From: Siphlonurus alternatus
Taxonomy: Eukaryota; Arthropoda; Insecta; Ephemeroptera; Siphlonuridae
DNA length: 64,000 nt
NCBI GenBank assembly: GCA_949825025.1
Contig: OX463781.1
Coordinates: 2,519,066 to 2,583,065 of the forward strand
Direction of reading: 5' to 3'
This document shows positions 1 through 12,300 of the stretch, one piece after another. Each line of letters starts with the position of its first letter. Within the stretch, counting starts at the first letter, position 1. The position numbers were made by a program, and so were the translations under genes. The notes beneath the pieces were generated by a model. The model made no database searches. It saw nothing but the letters and a program-made list of their open reading frames with translations, and was not told the origin of the DNA.

Positions 1-168
1 GTTTTTATAAAATTTATCTCAGCTATATATGTGTAAATAATTTCAAATTGTATTTAGAATTTTAGGGACTGGTTAAAAAATTGTTATCATGTAACTTATA
101 TTATTGGTTTAATACAGTAATATAAGTTATATTATTAAACCATTATTTTCTGGACACTGCTGTACAAC

Positions 169-523
169 TTAAGGGTAAGGTAACGCCACCAATGTTAAAA
201 AAAATCCCTCTCACAAAAATTCTGAAAAAAATTTAAAATGTTCTCCTCTATACCCCCTATCAGTACCTAAAATATCAGGTATACAAATACGATCTAGTTT
301 TTGAGTTATAAAATTTTAAAGTTGACTACTTTAACATGGAGAAATGAAACTCCCATGTTAAATTGGTCAACTTTAAAAATTCATAACTCAAAAACTAGAT
401 CGTATTTGTATACCTGATATTTTAGCTACTGATAGAGGGTGTAGAGGAGAACATTTTAAATTTTTTTCAGAATTTTTGTGAGAGGGATTTTTTTTAACAT
501 TGGTGGCGTTACCTTACCCTTAA
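169..523. mobile_element. A-family palindromic TTAA element, copy A1
   Basis: A near-perfect inverted repeat with TTAA at both ends and termini TTAAGGGTAAGGTAACGCCA. It has no ORF, so it is a non-autonomous MITE. Target and termini fit the piggyBac/Kolobok-like TTAA groups. It is almost identical to the copy at 21831. Confidence 0.85.
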
Positions 524-1544
524 GGTAAAAAAAAAAAAACAAAACAAATTATATATCTTATATATATTATTTACTTTGATTTATAATGCCTCATAATTTT
601 GATGCATATAATTCTACATCCTCTTCTCCTTAAAGGGACAGGGGACCATAAAAATAAGTATTTTTTATTTAAAAGTTACCCACTAACTGAGTATGAATAC
701 ATGCCGCACGGTGGCGAGTGCCTCAGGGGAAGCGCCCAGCGAGTAACTAAAATGTGGATTGCTGACGTCAGCAATCACGAAAGGCAACATAGCTGCCTCT
801 TTTCCATGGAAATCACTCTCCCCTCCTCCCGCCCAGCCATACTCAGTGCGATGTTGCCTGTGCAATCGCCCTGCGGCTGTCTATATTTATTTAATTTTTT
901 TAAATTCGGGGCCGGGATGGTCCAAAGAAAGAAAATTTACTCCTTTCTCGCATTAACATATATCTTACATAAACTTTTTAGGCATTAATGATTTTACTGT
1001 CCCATGTTCTTTAAATTAATTTCAACCCTTGTAAAAAAGACGTGTAATAAAGTATACAATAATAAATTAATTAATAAAAATTAAATTGTGATTACTAATA
1101 TACTTTAATTATTATAGGACTTTTTTACAAGGGCAAGAAATTTAATGACAAATTAGACACGTATAACTTTTGATGGAACTCCATGCATTATATTATATAT
1201 ATATTGCTATATTATATAGGATTGAATAATTATTAATTACACTGTATTGTTGTTTATAGATTATTAAAATGATTTATTTCACCTTGAGAGTTATTTATAA
1301 GTAATGTAACACACACAAAGGCAGAGAGATCTAAATGAGACATTCAATTTACAAACAAAAATTACAAAGTAGTCAAAATGAAGGAGCAGCACACCAAAAT
1401 CTGCAGCCCAGTCAGATTTAAGATTTAATTTTAAGTGAACTTTTCATTTTTTTATTGCATTTTCTATATTTATAAACAAATTTTAAATTTAGAATATAAA
1501 TTTCTAAAATTTTCTTACATTTTTCTTCATGTGAGACTGTCAGC

Positions 1545-1550
1545 TTTATT
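1545..1550 (-). terminator. SDCCAG8: Candidate SDCCAG8 polyadenylation signal
   Basis: AATAAA on the minus strand, about 405 nt beyond the stop codon. It is the nearest canonical hexamer I see downstream of the stop. In AT-rich DNA such hexamers occur by chance, so the assignment is tentative. Confidence 0.4.
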
Positions 1551-1806
1551 AAAACCGCTTTTCACTTTTTGATAAGAGCTATAATTCTTATCACAACAAC
1601 TGAAAGGTAGAGACTTTATCAGAAAGTCAAAGAGCTGGTTTTGAAGCTGGCAGTCTCAAATATTTTTACAGGCTTCTAGAATAGTCGTAATAAATTACAT
1701 AATTCAAATTTACGCACATCTTATGTTAAAACACACATAAAATTTCCAATATTCAAATCTTATTGCAATCTGGTGTGAGCACGAGGAAAGAATGGTCAAA
1801 TCAGCT

Positions 1807-1912
1807 TCACGTTGCAAGATCTTCAATCGAAAGAGGAGGTCCCAGCAGGCTAGCGTCACGTTGCGAGATCTTCAATCGAAAGAGGAGGTCCCAGCAGGTT
1901 AGCGTCGTTCGA
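1807..1912 (-). repeat. Tandem duplication in the SDCCAG8 3'UTR
   Basis: Two adjacent copies of a ~53-bp unit containing CACGTTGC, AGATCTTCAATCGAAAGAGG and CCCAGCAGG differ at only about two positions. They lie just past the stop codon in the predicted 3'UTR, so the duplication is recent or conserved by gene conversion. Confidence 0.8.
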
Positions 1913-1955
1913 GCACCACTCGTCTCTGGGGAGGTTTCCTCGTGCCGCTGCCAGG

Positions 1956-3343
1956 TCATGGCTGCTTGCGTGCCGGGGCTTCCTCCCCTCCCCCACGCTG
2001 GGTGTCTGGTCGAGGACCTCGCACGGATGGAGAAGCGGGGGCTGCAGCAGCGGGACTCCTGGCTGGGCCACCGGATGGAGGACGGAATTTGTCCCCCCTG
2101 CTCGGAGACTGCTGCACGTATGAAGAAGTCGGTGGTGTTGCAGCAGCTTGGTAGGACTCCGTTCTGATTGGTTCTCTCTCACTAGATGGTCTAGACTCCG
2201 TTCTGATTGGCTCTCTCTCACTAGATGGCCTAGACTCTGTTCTGATTGGCTCTCTGGACTCCGTTCTGATTGGCTCTCTCTCAACAGATGGCCTAGACTC
2301 CGTCCTGATTGGCTCTCTCTCACTAGATGGTCTAGTCTCCGTTCTGATTGGTTCTCTAGACTCCGTTCTGATTGGCTCTCTCTCAACAGATGGTCTAGAC
2401 TCCGTTCTGATTGGTTCTCTCTCACCAAGTGGTCTCTCAGTAGATCCATACTCTCTATCGGGCTGCTGGTATACATTCTCCGAGGACTCAAATTGACCAA
2501 CTCTGGTGCTCTTGATGGCATCTTGGGATGGTTCTCTGATTGGAGGATCTCGCGAAGGGCTTCTCTTCTGTTGAAATGCTGCTCTCTCCAGTTCTCTTCC
2601 ATCTGCTGGTTCATATTTACCAGATCTTTGTTCCACTGTTTCTCTTGTATGGTATGGAGAAGAGGATTTATAGTTTCTTTGTGCCAAGTCTTCTCCTGTC
2701 TGTGGTGGTTCAAACTTGTCTCGAGTTGCAACTCTCTCCGACTGTTGATACGGTTCAGATTGTTCATAGCCTCCTGATCTTCCCACAGCATCTTCTGTTC
2801 CTCTAGTTGGTGAAGTCTCGAAGTCGTATCCAGGGGATGCTTCAAATTGATCTCTTGCAGGCTGCTGGTAAGTGGGAGTTGCTGGTTCGTAGTTCCTTGC
2901 TCTTTGTCCGACATCGTCTGAAGTTGGGCCTCTATTGATTGGTGAAGTGTCCATTCTCTCAGACTCATACACTGAGGAGGTGTTTCTCCCTGCAGGCTGC
3001 TGATATCCCCCAGATGGTTCATAGTTTCTTGTTCTCTGTACGACATCATCCACATTAGGGTTTCTAGCGAGTGTTGGTGATTGATAAACACTTTCTTGCG
3101 GTTCAAATTGTTCGTTTCTTTGACTAATTTCATCAACGTTTCTGATTTCTGGAGGTTCCTGGTAGGTGCTGCCATCTCTTGTTTGTTCGGTGGACTCGAA
3201 GTGCCTTCTGGTGGGGGGTTGCTCGGAAGGGTACTGCGGGGGCTGGTACGGCCGGGGGGCGGTGGCTTCTTCGTACAGTCCGTCCACTGCCCCCAGGCCG
3301 TCGTCAGCTCGCTCCTCGCTGGTGCCTCCGTAGCTCTCCAGGT
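1956..3343 (-). CDS. SDCCAG8: SDCCAG8 exon 14: long disordered, repeat-bearing C-terminal tail and stop
   Basis: A single 1388-bp exon encodes residues 769-1230 and a TGA at 1956-1958. The acceptor is GCTTGCAG|ACC. Composition is dominated by Glu, Arg, Ser, Pro, Gln, Tyr and Thr with no predicted globular fold. Residues ~800-1060 carry loose repeats around NYEP and YQQP. Residues ~1076-1165 carry eight REPIRTES-type units. The end is Pro/Ala/Arg-rich. Two other frames are also open across the repeats, but only this frame is linked in phase to the coiled-coil exons. I know of no equivalent tail in vertebrate SDCCAG8. Confidence 0.82.
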
Positions 3344-6300
3344 CTGCAAGCACGACAACGTTGTTAGCACACGGAGGAGGAAACAATATGGTTCTTGTGA
3401 TGATGTTTTTGGGGGGTTTTAGATTCCATTTTATATATTTAATTTAATTTCACATAAATTTAGATAGTATAAAACAGATTACTTTCATTACTTTGTTTTT
3501 ATTGTAACAATAAAGCTCAAAGAGTTGTGCTACTCTGATTTATTTTTCATTTTTAATGATCTTCTATTTTTAGGAAAATCATATTAATAATAAAGATATA
3601 CTGTAGTTATTTGTGATTAAAGAAAAACTTAGTTTTGAATGGCCATGATGCTCCTTATTTCCGGCATTTAGTTTGTATCCTTTTATTAGGAAGTGATGCC
3701 TCAATAGTTTCCGTAGTAAGAATGTTCAATTTTTAAAAATATTTGCCATAACAAAAGTTTGAAAAAAATCAAAGCAGCATATTTTTGTACCTTCATCTTT
3801 CATTTGTACAATAATAAAAACAAATCTGTACAGTAAGTGTGTTTTCCGTCTATTATTTATTGATATTCTTGCTTAATTATTGTTATTTGTAAATCACAGT
3901 GTTCAGAATATTGTTTGGTTCGGTACATATAAGGTACAAGAAATGACATTATATGAATTGTGATTAACGGATTTCAGAACAGAGAAAGAGAAATGGAAGA
4001 AGCATTAATTCGTAGGGAGAAAAAAAAAAATGTTACATTTTTTACTGACAACATGGAATTGAAAGTACTGTGTATTTTATATTTGTATTTTCAGCAGGAA
4101 AATGTTATAAATTTCAAGATTGAACATGTTAGAAATTATAGAAGCAAATCACTTGTAAGATTCGAACTTACAAAATTGTTACAATATATATTATTCAAGA
4201 TAGCAAATTCCAGTAACAAAATTTAGCCTAAAATCAAAATTTATGTCTAAGTTAATTCTTTGTGCTTCTGTACATTAATGTTTGCTAATTTATTTTAGTG
4301 TATGAATTGAAGAACTAATATTATTTTATAATATTCAAAACATCATTTATCATTATGAAGGCTTTAAATTAGTGAATGATATGTGATAGAAAGAGAAAGT
4401 GTGAATTAATTAAAGTTTTAGACAGTTTAATATTCATGCAAAGGTACTTTGTAGTGCACAAAAATTGAGACATATCTCTGAGGAAGAACAGCTTTGAAGT
4501 CGACTGAAGGCTATAAGGGCAAGCTATAGTGCCCAGTAGCTTATTATGATTCATGGTGGCTTGGGAGGTAAAACTTAAGGGTATTCGTCCGCCGTCCACA
4601 ATAATGAGCTATCTGCTATTTCAGGTGAGCGCAATTATGAGCTTTATACATATATAAATTTTATATCGATTTACAGCTCATAATTGCGTTCATCTGAAAT
4701 AGCAGATAGCTCATTATTGCAACGAGATTGGGGAAGCAGATAGCTCATTAGTGTGGACCAGGGACGATATATAAGGTAACATGCCCAGTGTTAAAAAAAA
4801 TTCCTCACATGAAAAATATGAAACATATCTTAAGGGTAAGATAATGCGAAACATCGATTGTTGTATTCCTGTTTGATTAACATGTAAACCTTAGCAACCT
4901 CATAATAATTCTGACAATTTTTTGAGAGACAGTTCTTAGCACCAAAAAAATGTGGAAAAAATTTCAAAACAATCGGACGATTCAATTTTTTTAAATTAAT
5001 TTCTTAGTTTAGGTCTCCATGGGAAAGCCCTATACTGAAAATTAAAAAAAAAAAAAAAAAATACTTTAAAAAAATTGGATCATCCGATTGTTTTGAAATT
5101 TTTCCCACATCTTTTTGGTGCTAAGAACTGTCTTTAAAAAAAATTTCAGAATTATTATGAGGTTGCTAAGGTTTACATGTTAATCAAATAGGACTACAAC
5201 AATCTATGTTTCGCATTATCTTACCCTTAAAATGTTCTCCTCTACATCTCCTGTTAGTAGCTAAAATATCAGGTAAACAAGTTCGATCTAGTTTTCGAGT
5301 TATGAATTTTTGAAGTTGAATACTTTAACACGGAGGAATAAAACTTCCATGTTAAATTAGTCAACTTTAAAAATTCATAACTACATATAAAACAAGATCA
5401 AATTTGTACACCTGATATTTAAGCTACTGACGGGATGTAGAGGAGAACATTCTAAGATTATATGTTTTATAATTTTCATGTGTGGGATTTTTTTTTTTAA
5501 CATTGCATGGGCGTGTTACCTTACTCTTATATTAATTACTTCAAAATAGCTCTTCCTCAGAAAACTTTCCTCATTTCAAAACAATAATTAAAATTGCATT
5601 TTTATTTAAAATTATGTTGAGATTACGAGAGCATGTTTTTTTCAAAATTATTTGCGAAGCATTTGCATTTTATTGCTTGCAATGTTTACAAATAATTTCC
5701 AAGCCCCCTACTAGCTATGGTTGTTACCTGTTTTTGTAAAAATAAGAATAAGAAATTTCTAGACATATGGAAGCTTGCAGAAATGGCTGGAATACTTTTA
5801 TGAGTGTGAACATACATTATTTAATTATATAAAAAAATCAGCAGCAGTTATTACAGAAATTAATGTAAAAGCACTATATTAAATTTTTAGTTAGAATGTT
5901 AATTATAGATACAAAATACTAAATTTAGCCATGCAACGTTTATCAAAATGTGGTAATATGCTAGTACTAACGTAAGACAGAAAAATGTGAAACCTCAAAA
6001 ATTGTTATTGCAAAAATGAATAGAGGGTGCAAAGTTATACTCTGCTTTTTTTCAAATTTTTTAGAGGCCGAGAAGTATTGCTAAAAAGTTTGGTTGAGGT
6101 CGGGTTTGAACCCAAGTTCCTTTTAGGTCATATCCTTTTTATTAAGATAGGCATCCAGAGGCGTTACTTTCTCCGTAATTTAAATTATTTTTTAAAAAAA
6201 GTTCATGGACTCTAAAAAATCTGTAAAAAATCAGAGTATCATAACTTTGCACCTTCTATCTATTTCTGCAATAACAAATTGAGGTCGATACTCCATTTTA

Positions 6301-9300
6301 GTAATTGAAAATTATTTTATTTATTGAGATATTATATTAACTTTTGTAGACAAAACTAAAAAGCGACGAAGCAATAAAATTACCTCTCTGCCCTTGTACC
6401 TCAACTACAGAGGCTTCCAGTTTGCTAGATAAATATTCTATGTTATTTTGTAGCCCAGCCATTTCTTCCCTGGAAGATAAAATGTTTTGTATTATGTGGG
6501 AGAATTCACAGTGATATTTTGTAAGTGTTTGGTGACAGAGAAAGAAGACCGCTGTGGTAAAGAGAAAGAAGGAGAAGGTCAGCTGCGTTGTCACACCTGC
6601 ACGGGACGTCGCTGTGACGAAGCCAGCAGCTCGTGGTACTCGGCACGGAGAGCGGTGCAGCCGGCCAGAAGCACGGAGTTCTCTTCACGTAACGAAACTC
6701 GCTCCTGCCTGTATCATCCCACAGTATGATAGCTCAATGCTCAAAAGTGGACAAAATGTTGTACTAATTTTAAATATTAAGGCCAGAAATGTTTGTGATT
6801 AATCAAGATTATTTTTTAGAACTCAATAAACATTAACTTAAAATATTTAATTATATTGAAGATGATGAAAATATACTTTATCAATTACGAGGAAGGTAAC
6901 ACGCCTAATGTTTGAAAAGAATCCCACTCATGAAAATTGTGACAAAAATTTAAAATGCTCTCCTCTACATCTCCTATCAGTAGCTATAAAATATCAGGTA
7001 TACAAATTCGAGCTAGGTTTTGAGTTATGAATTTTTAAAGTTGACTAATTTAATATGGAGAAATGGAACTTAATTCCATGTTAAAATAACCAACTTGAAA
7101 AATTCATAACTCAAAAAAAACCTAGCTCGAATTTGTATACCTGATATTTTAGCTACTGATAGGAGATGTAGAGGAGAACATTTTAAATTTTTATCATAAT
7201 TTTCATGAGTGGGATTCTTTTTAAATATTGGGCTTGTTACCTTACCCTTAAATAATATGTAAAATTAATTTTTTATGATGAAAGCAGATTTAATTAAAAT
7301 ATATCAAATTTATAAACATATACCAACATTCAAAATATTAGATCAACTATACATTAATTTAAAAACTGGCTAATACAAAAATAACAGCACAATTTAAGCT
7401 GTGTAGTGAACAAATTTGATGACACAGATAAATTGAAGGAAAGGAATTGGGACCTCCACCGGAAAGATTTGCCATAAGAAATGGGAGAAGAAGTTGCCAC
7501 TACCAATCTCCTGTATTTACCAAGGTAAATTTGGGGAGAGCCCCCTCTCCAATGTTAATGTCACTATCTGGTTTAATGAACTTATAACCTTTTGTATTTC
7601 TGATGGACTTGAGTCATTTACTGTCATATTATAGCTTTAATTAATTACTTTTGCCAAAATGCTATTATATAAGAACGGATATTAATGTTTTTTTTTTAAA
7701 CATATAATAAAAAATTTGGCTGTAAAGTAAAGAAATAATTAATTAAAAATAACTTTAAATGTGATGAAACAATTTATTTCACTTACAATTAGTAACTAAA
7801 GACTGTAGTAATTTTACAATAACATTGTGATTTTCAAAAACAGATATTTCATTGTGGTAATAGAACCAAAAACTTTTGTTGTTGTTTAATTTCCCCGGTA
7901 ATGTTTTTAACAAACGGTTTTTATTCGCTACCACAAATGAGATACTGCGGACCGTAGCGAGCGGTTAAGTAGGTAACATACATCCCTTAAATAGCACAGG
8001 TCAAGAAAATTGACCTTTCTCAGGTTGCATATATTATACTTGACCACTTGCCTATACTGTGTAGAAAGCATGCACACACAATATAATGATATACAGGTGC
8101 TTACATTAAGATTCTATTACAAAAAGTAAAACGCTTAGCTGAGTGCTCAGGACTGTAGTTAATACAAAGAATACTCTTGCACATGAATAATGATGAAATG
8201 ATGATCATAATTTTCATTTTATTCACATAATTTTGAATACTTAAGTCTTTTAATAAAAATATTTTGAAATATAAATTATTGATTAGGTGACATTAAAATT
8301 TTGACCCTCTAATTTTATAAAAATGCATAATACACATATTCTTTAAAAAAAAAAAAAAAATGCGGTGAAATAATAATAAAAAAAAGCATTCTATTACACA
8401 ACACCACAGTAAAATAAATACAAAATAATGAAGAAGTATATTTTCTGAGCACTCACCTTATTACGATTCACTTTTACTATTACATCTACTTTAACAGTTT
8501 GGGGCTGCCCGGAGTAAGAAGTTTTATGACCGTCTTTATCTTGTGATGATTCTTGTTGTTGAGCCACCTCTCTTGGGACGGAGAATACAACAAAATGGTG
8601 CTAAGTCTTCAAACACCACCACCACAATATTCTACAACTAAAATACCAAGAAAAGTCCTATTTTTTTCTGTAGGTAATTTTTGTATATACCAATCTACAA
8701 AATTATTTTGAAAAGTGTGATAATTAATGTGTAAAAGAGTCCAAGCCAGAGGAAGAATGGATAGAGAAAGATAGAAGGATAGTGCGATGGAAGCTCTTAC
8801 TTGTGACGGGCTGACGAGTCCTCCAGTCTTTGTGTTAGATTGTGACACTCGTCTTTCAGTTGTGCCATCACTTGGTTCTGGGACTGTATCATGCCTTCTA
8901 GCTCAGCAACAGTTTCAACTGAAATCGGGACACAATCTCATTGATTGGTGCTAACTAATTATAATAAAAACTAAAAATGTGTTATCTTTAATATACGTAT
9001 TAAATAATAATAATAATAATTGGTTGAATTTACTAAAAGTATGAGAGCTTAAGGGTAAGATAACACAAAACATTGATTGTTGTAGTCCCATTTGATTAAC
9101 ATGTAAACCTTAGCAACCTCATAATAATTATGATTTTTTTTTAAGAGACAGTTCTTAGCACCAAAAAAATGTGGACAAACTTTCAAAATAATCGGACGAT
9201 CCAATTTTTTAAAATTAATTTCTTAGTTTAGGTCTCCATGCGATAGCCCTATAATGAAAATTTAAAAAATTAATTTAAAAAATTTGGATTGTCTGATTGT

Positions 9301-12300
9301 AAAAAAATTGGATTGTCTGATTGTTTTGAACTTTTTTTTTCACATTTTTTTTTTTGGTGCTAAGAACTGTCTCTAAAAAAAAATCAGAATTAATATGAGG
9401 TTGCTAAGGTTTACATGTTAATCAAATGGGACTACAACAATCAATGTTTCGTGTTATCTTACCCTTAATTTAAGGAGGAGAATTGTTGGCTTAAATTTGG
9501 ATTAAAGTTGTCAAACCTTAATTTATAAAAAAAGAACAAAAACAGCACCTCTCCTTTTAAGTGGGTAAAATATTTAAAACTACACCAATGATGTCAAACT
9601 TGTACCATAAGAAAAAGTTCAACATAGCAGAGCTCTGTGCATCATTGTGTGGTTACTGCAACTTTCAAAATTTGTTGTGACAAGAGTGTGATATTATTGA
9701 CACAAAATTTTATTACTATGCAATTATCTTTAATTTGTCATGAGATTATTTTTTTAAATATTTTAACCACTGGAACTATCCTTAATAGAAAGAAGAGTGT
9801 TGAAATGTTCTTAGCTACAAAATTATTGACTTGACACCTTCAATAAAACAATAGAAAGATCAAAGCTGTTCCCCTCCTTTAAGAAATCATCAGCCTCTAT
9901 AAATGTGAAGATTTTTAAATTTATCGGAAAGGACACGTGTAAAAATGGTACATTTTGAATCTCTAACTGATCTTTAAATTTGGACTCTGCCTGGTAAATT
10001 TAGAGACAAGCTGCTCTGTGAGATTTGCTTCAGAAATTGACAACATTCAACTGCTTTGGACAGAGAAGCTTTTTCTCCATTTTTTTTTCTCTATTTTTTG
10101 CAAAGATAGAGACCAAACTCTTCATGTTCTTTCAGATAAAATTGAAAACAATACATCAAAAACTAGTTAGAAAAATTTGTAATATATTAAAACAAAAGAC
10201 TGCATATTAGAAAAAAATGTTTTTTCCGACATATGTTTTTGCAAGAAATGAGTTGAAAATTTAATAAAAAATAATAAATTTAATATTGATTATATTTAAA
10301 AAATAAAATAAAAAGAGGTGAAGGTTACTGCTGGCCTAAGAGGCAAGATGTCCGCTAGAGGGTTCAGAGAGGGGATTCTGAGGAAGCTTGGACTCACCGT
10401 GTTTCTCCTCCATGTTGGAAATCATCGACGTCAGCTCTTGCTCTCGTACCGCGGGCTGCACGTCGCCGCGACTCTCAACCGTGGAACCCTTCGTCTTGCT
10501 TAGGGTCATCTGAAAACCACCGAGGTCAAACTAACCGTCTTGTGTATCTTGTGAGAGTGCAACTTGTAAAAAATAATGTTGAGTTGAAATATTGTTAAAA
10601 TAAAAGATATTGTGAGAGTAGTCAGTGTATTTTTATTGTAATAAATAAATTAGTATATAAAATACATTCAATAAAATTTATTTCCCTCCCCCCTTTTGAT
10701 AATATGATTTGTTTGATGTATGCTAGAATGAGATTTACTTTTCAATACAAAAACATAATGTCTAATTTATTTTAAACAAATAAAGCTAATGTTTATCTAT
10801 ATAACAATTAAAAGCTTCATTCAGCTACAAATTTTTAAGATGACTGTATTATGTTTGGTATATAATGGTTTTTATTAACAGAATAATTAAAGAAAAAGTG
10901 GTTTAGATCTACTTTAAAGTCCTTAATTTGCTTACTATTTTAACAACTTTATGACATGTCTATTTAACTAGCATGAGTCTAAAGTTGACCAGTTTGTGTT
11001 TGTTGTGTCTGGCTGATTGTGTCAAGACTACCTCTCGGTCTAACGTCGCCAGCTGTTCCGAAAGCCTCAGAGCCTCCTGACGAGCCCTCAGAGTTTCTGA
11101 GTCGGCTCTGTCCAGTCGCTCCCTCAGTGCGGACACCTCTGCCCCCAGTCGCTTGCTCTCCTGCCGCCCTTCTCTCTCGGCCCTGTCTGCCACGAGCTGT
11201 GCGGCCGCTAGCTCCTGGCCCAGAACACCCTGGTGACTGAGAGCCGAACCAAGCTCCCCCTGCAACACGTCTGCACGCACAACCTCTCACAGTCCACCTC
11301 TAAATATCCGGGCAGCCCCAAAATTAACATATGTTCACAAGAATATCAATTTTAAAGAGCTCTAATATTTTTTTTATTTTCTCGCTCTTTTTTATTTTCT
11401 AATATTTGCGTGCATTTTAAACTGAGTATCTTTACTCTTATTTTAAGTGCACAGTGGTATGAACAAAAAATATGATAAATTTGCCCTTAACTGCAAGTAC
11501 ATTTATGAAAGTAAGATTGTGAGTAATGAAGCTTGAAATAATGAACATACAAGAAGATGATGCAATGATAAATAGTTAAATACAGCAACAAACTTTCTGA
11601 AAAGTAATAAACATACAATACATTCACTAACACACAGACGAGATATACAGACGACATACTGGTTCACAAACATCAATCTTAAGATGGATCATTTAACATC
11701 AGCAGTGTGCATCAGTATTGAATTGAACCATCCATGGAATTAAAAGAGAAAGCTGAGAGGCTTCTATTTTTCATATGGAAAAACTTACCAAGTGCTTGAT
11801 AAATTTGAGGAATTTTTAAAGTCAATTATCTTGCCCTCTGATTGGCAGAGCTCATTCAAGCTCATGAGCAAAGCTTAAGTAAAAGATTTTAAGTTGCAAA
11901 CAGAATTTCAAATTTATGAAAAATGAATACTAAAATAAAATAAAACATGAGAAAATGAAAGGTATTGACAAAAAATTTCACCAATTTTTAAAATCAAATG
12001 ATTTCAGTTAAGATTAAGTATGACCAACTTGTAAGAATTATAAATAAATTTGACAGTTACAAAATATGTATATCAGCAAATCTTGTTTTGCACACATTGT
12101 AGATATGTGTATCAGCTTAACACAACAAGACTGCACATGCATTTAACAGCATTTTTACCACAAATATATGTCTAGAAATTTAAAGCACTTTAATAAATAA
12201 GTAGCTGACATTAAATGACTTTAAATTCATCATTTTATGACCTGGGCTGTTGTAATTTTTTATCAATTTGGAATATCAACATTAATTATAAAGTGCTGTC

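Larger units (their letters stand above)
524..1955. other. 3' flank of SDCCAG8
   Basis: No gene is supported. A GC-richer patch (about 690-900) contains a perfect 20-bp palindrome with a TGACGTCA core at 757-776. A small inverted-repeat element with CCCTTGTAAAAAAG ends lies at 1026-1133. The SDCCAG8 3'UTR, read leftward from 1955, carries a tandem duplication at about 1807-1912. Confidence 0.6.
3344..6383 (-). other. SDCCAG8 intron 13
   Basis: A 3.0-kb AT-rich intron. It holds a hairpin element (4600-4718), an A-family palindrome split by a B-family element (4769-5530) and a C-family element (5992-6298). The remaining sequence, including 3344-4600, shows no coding signal I can support. Confidence 0.6.

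Noticed and set aside
599..988. 129-aa plus-strand ORF
   Set aside because: No domain, a low-complexity end, and it overlaps a GC-rich palindrome-bearing repeat patch. No splice or homology support.
2148..2777. Long plus-strand ORF opposite SDCCAG8 exon 14
   Set aside because: It is open only because the coding repeat has a period divisible by three. It lacks family similarity and splice links.
1856..3370. 504-aa alternative minus-strand frame over exon 14
   Set aside because: Longer than the chosen frame, but only the other frame joins exon 13 in phase. This frame runs through the acceptor.
10960..11031. Extension of SDCCAG8 exon 8 past GAG|GTAGTC
   Set aside because: The read-through is AT-rich and ends in a stop, while splicing to 10509 gives a match to the human protein.
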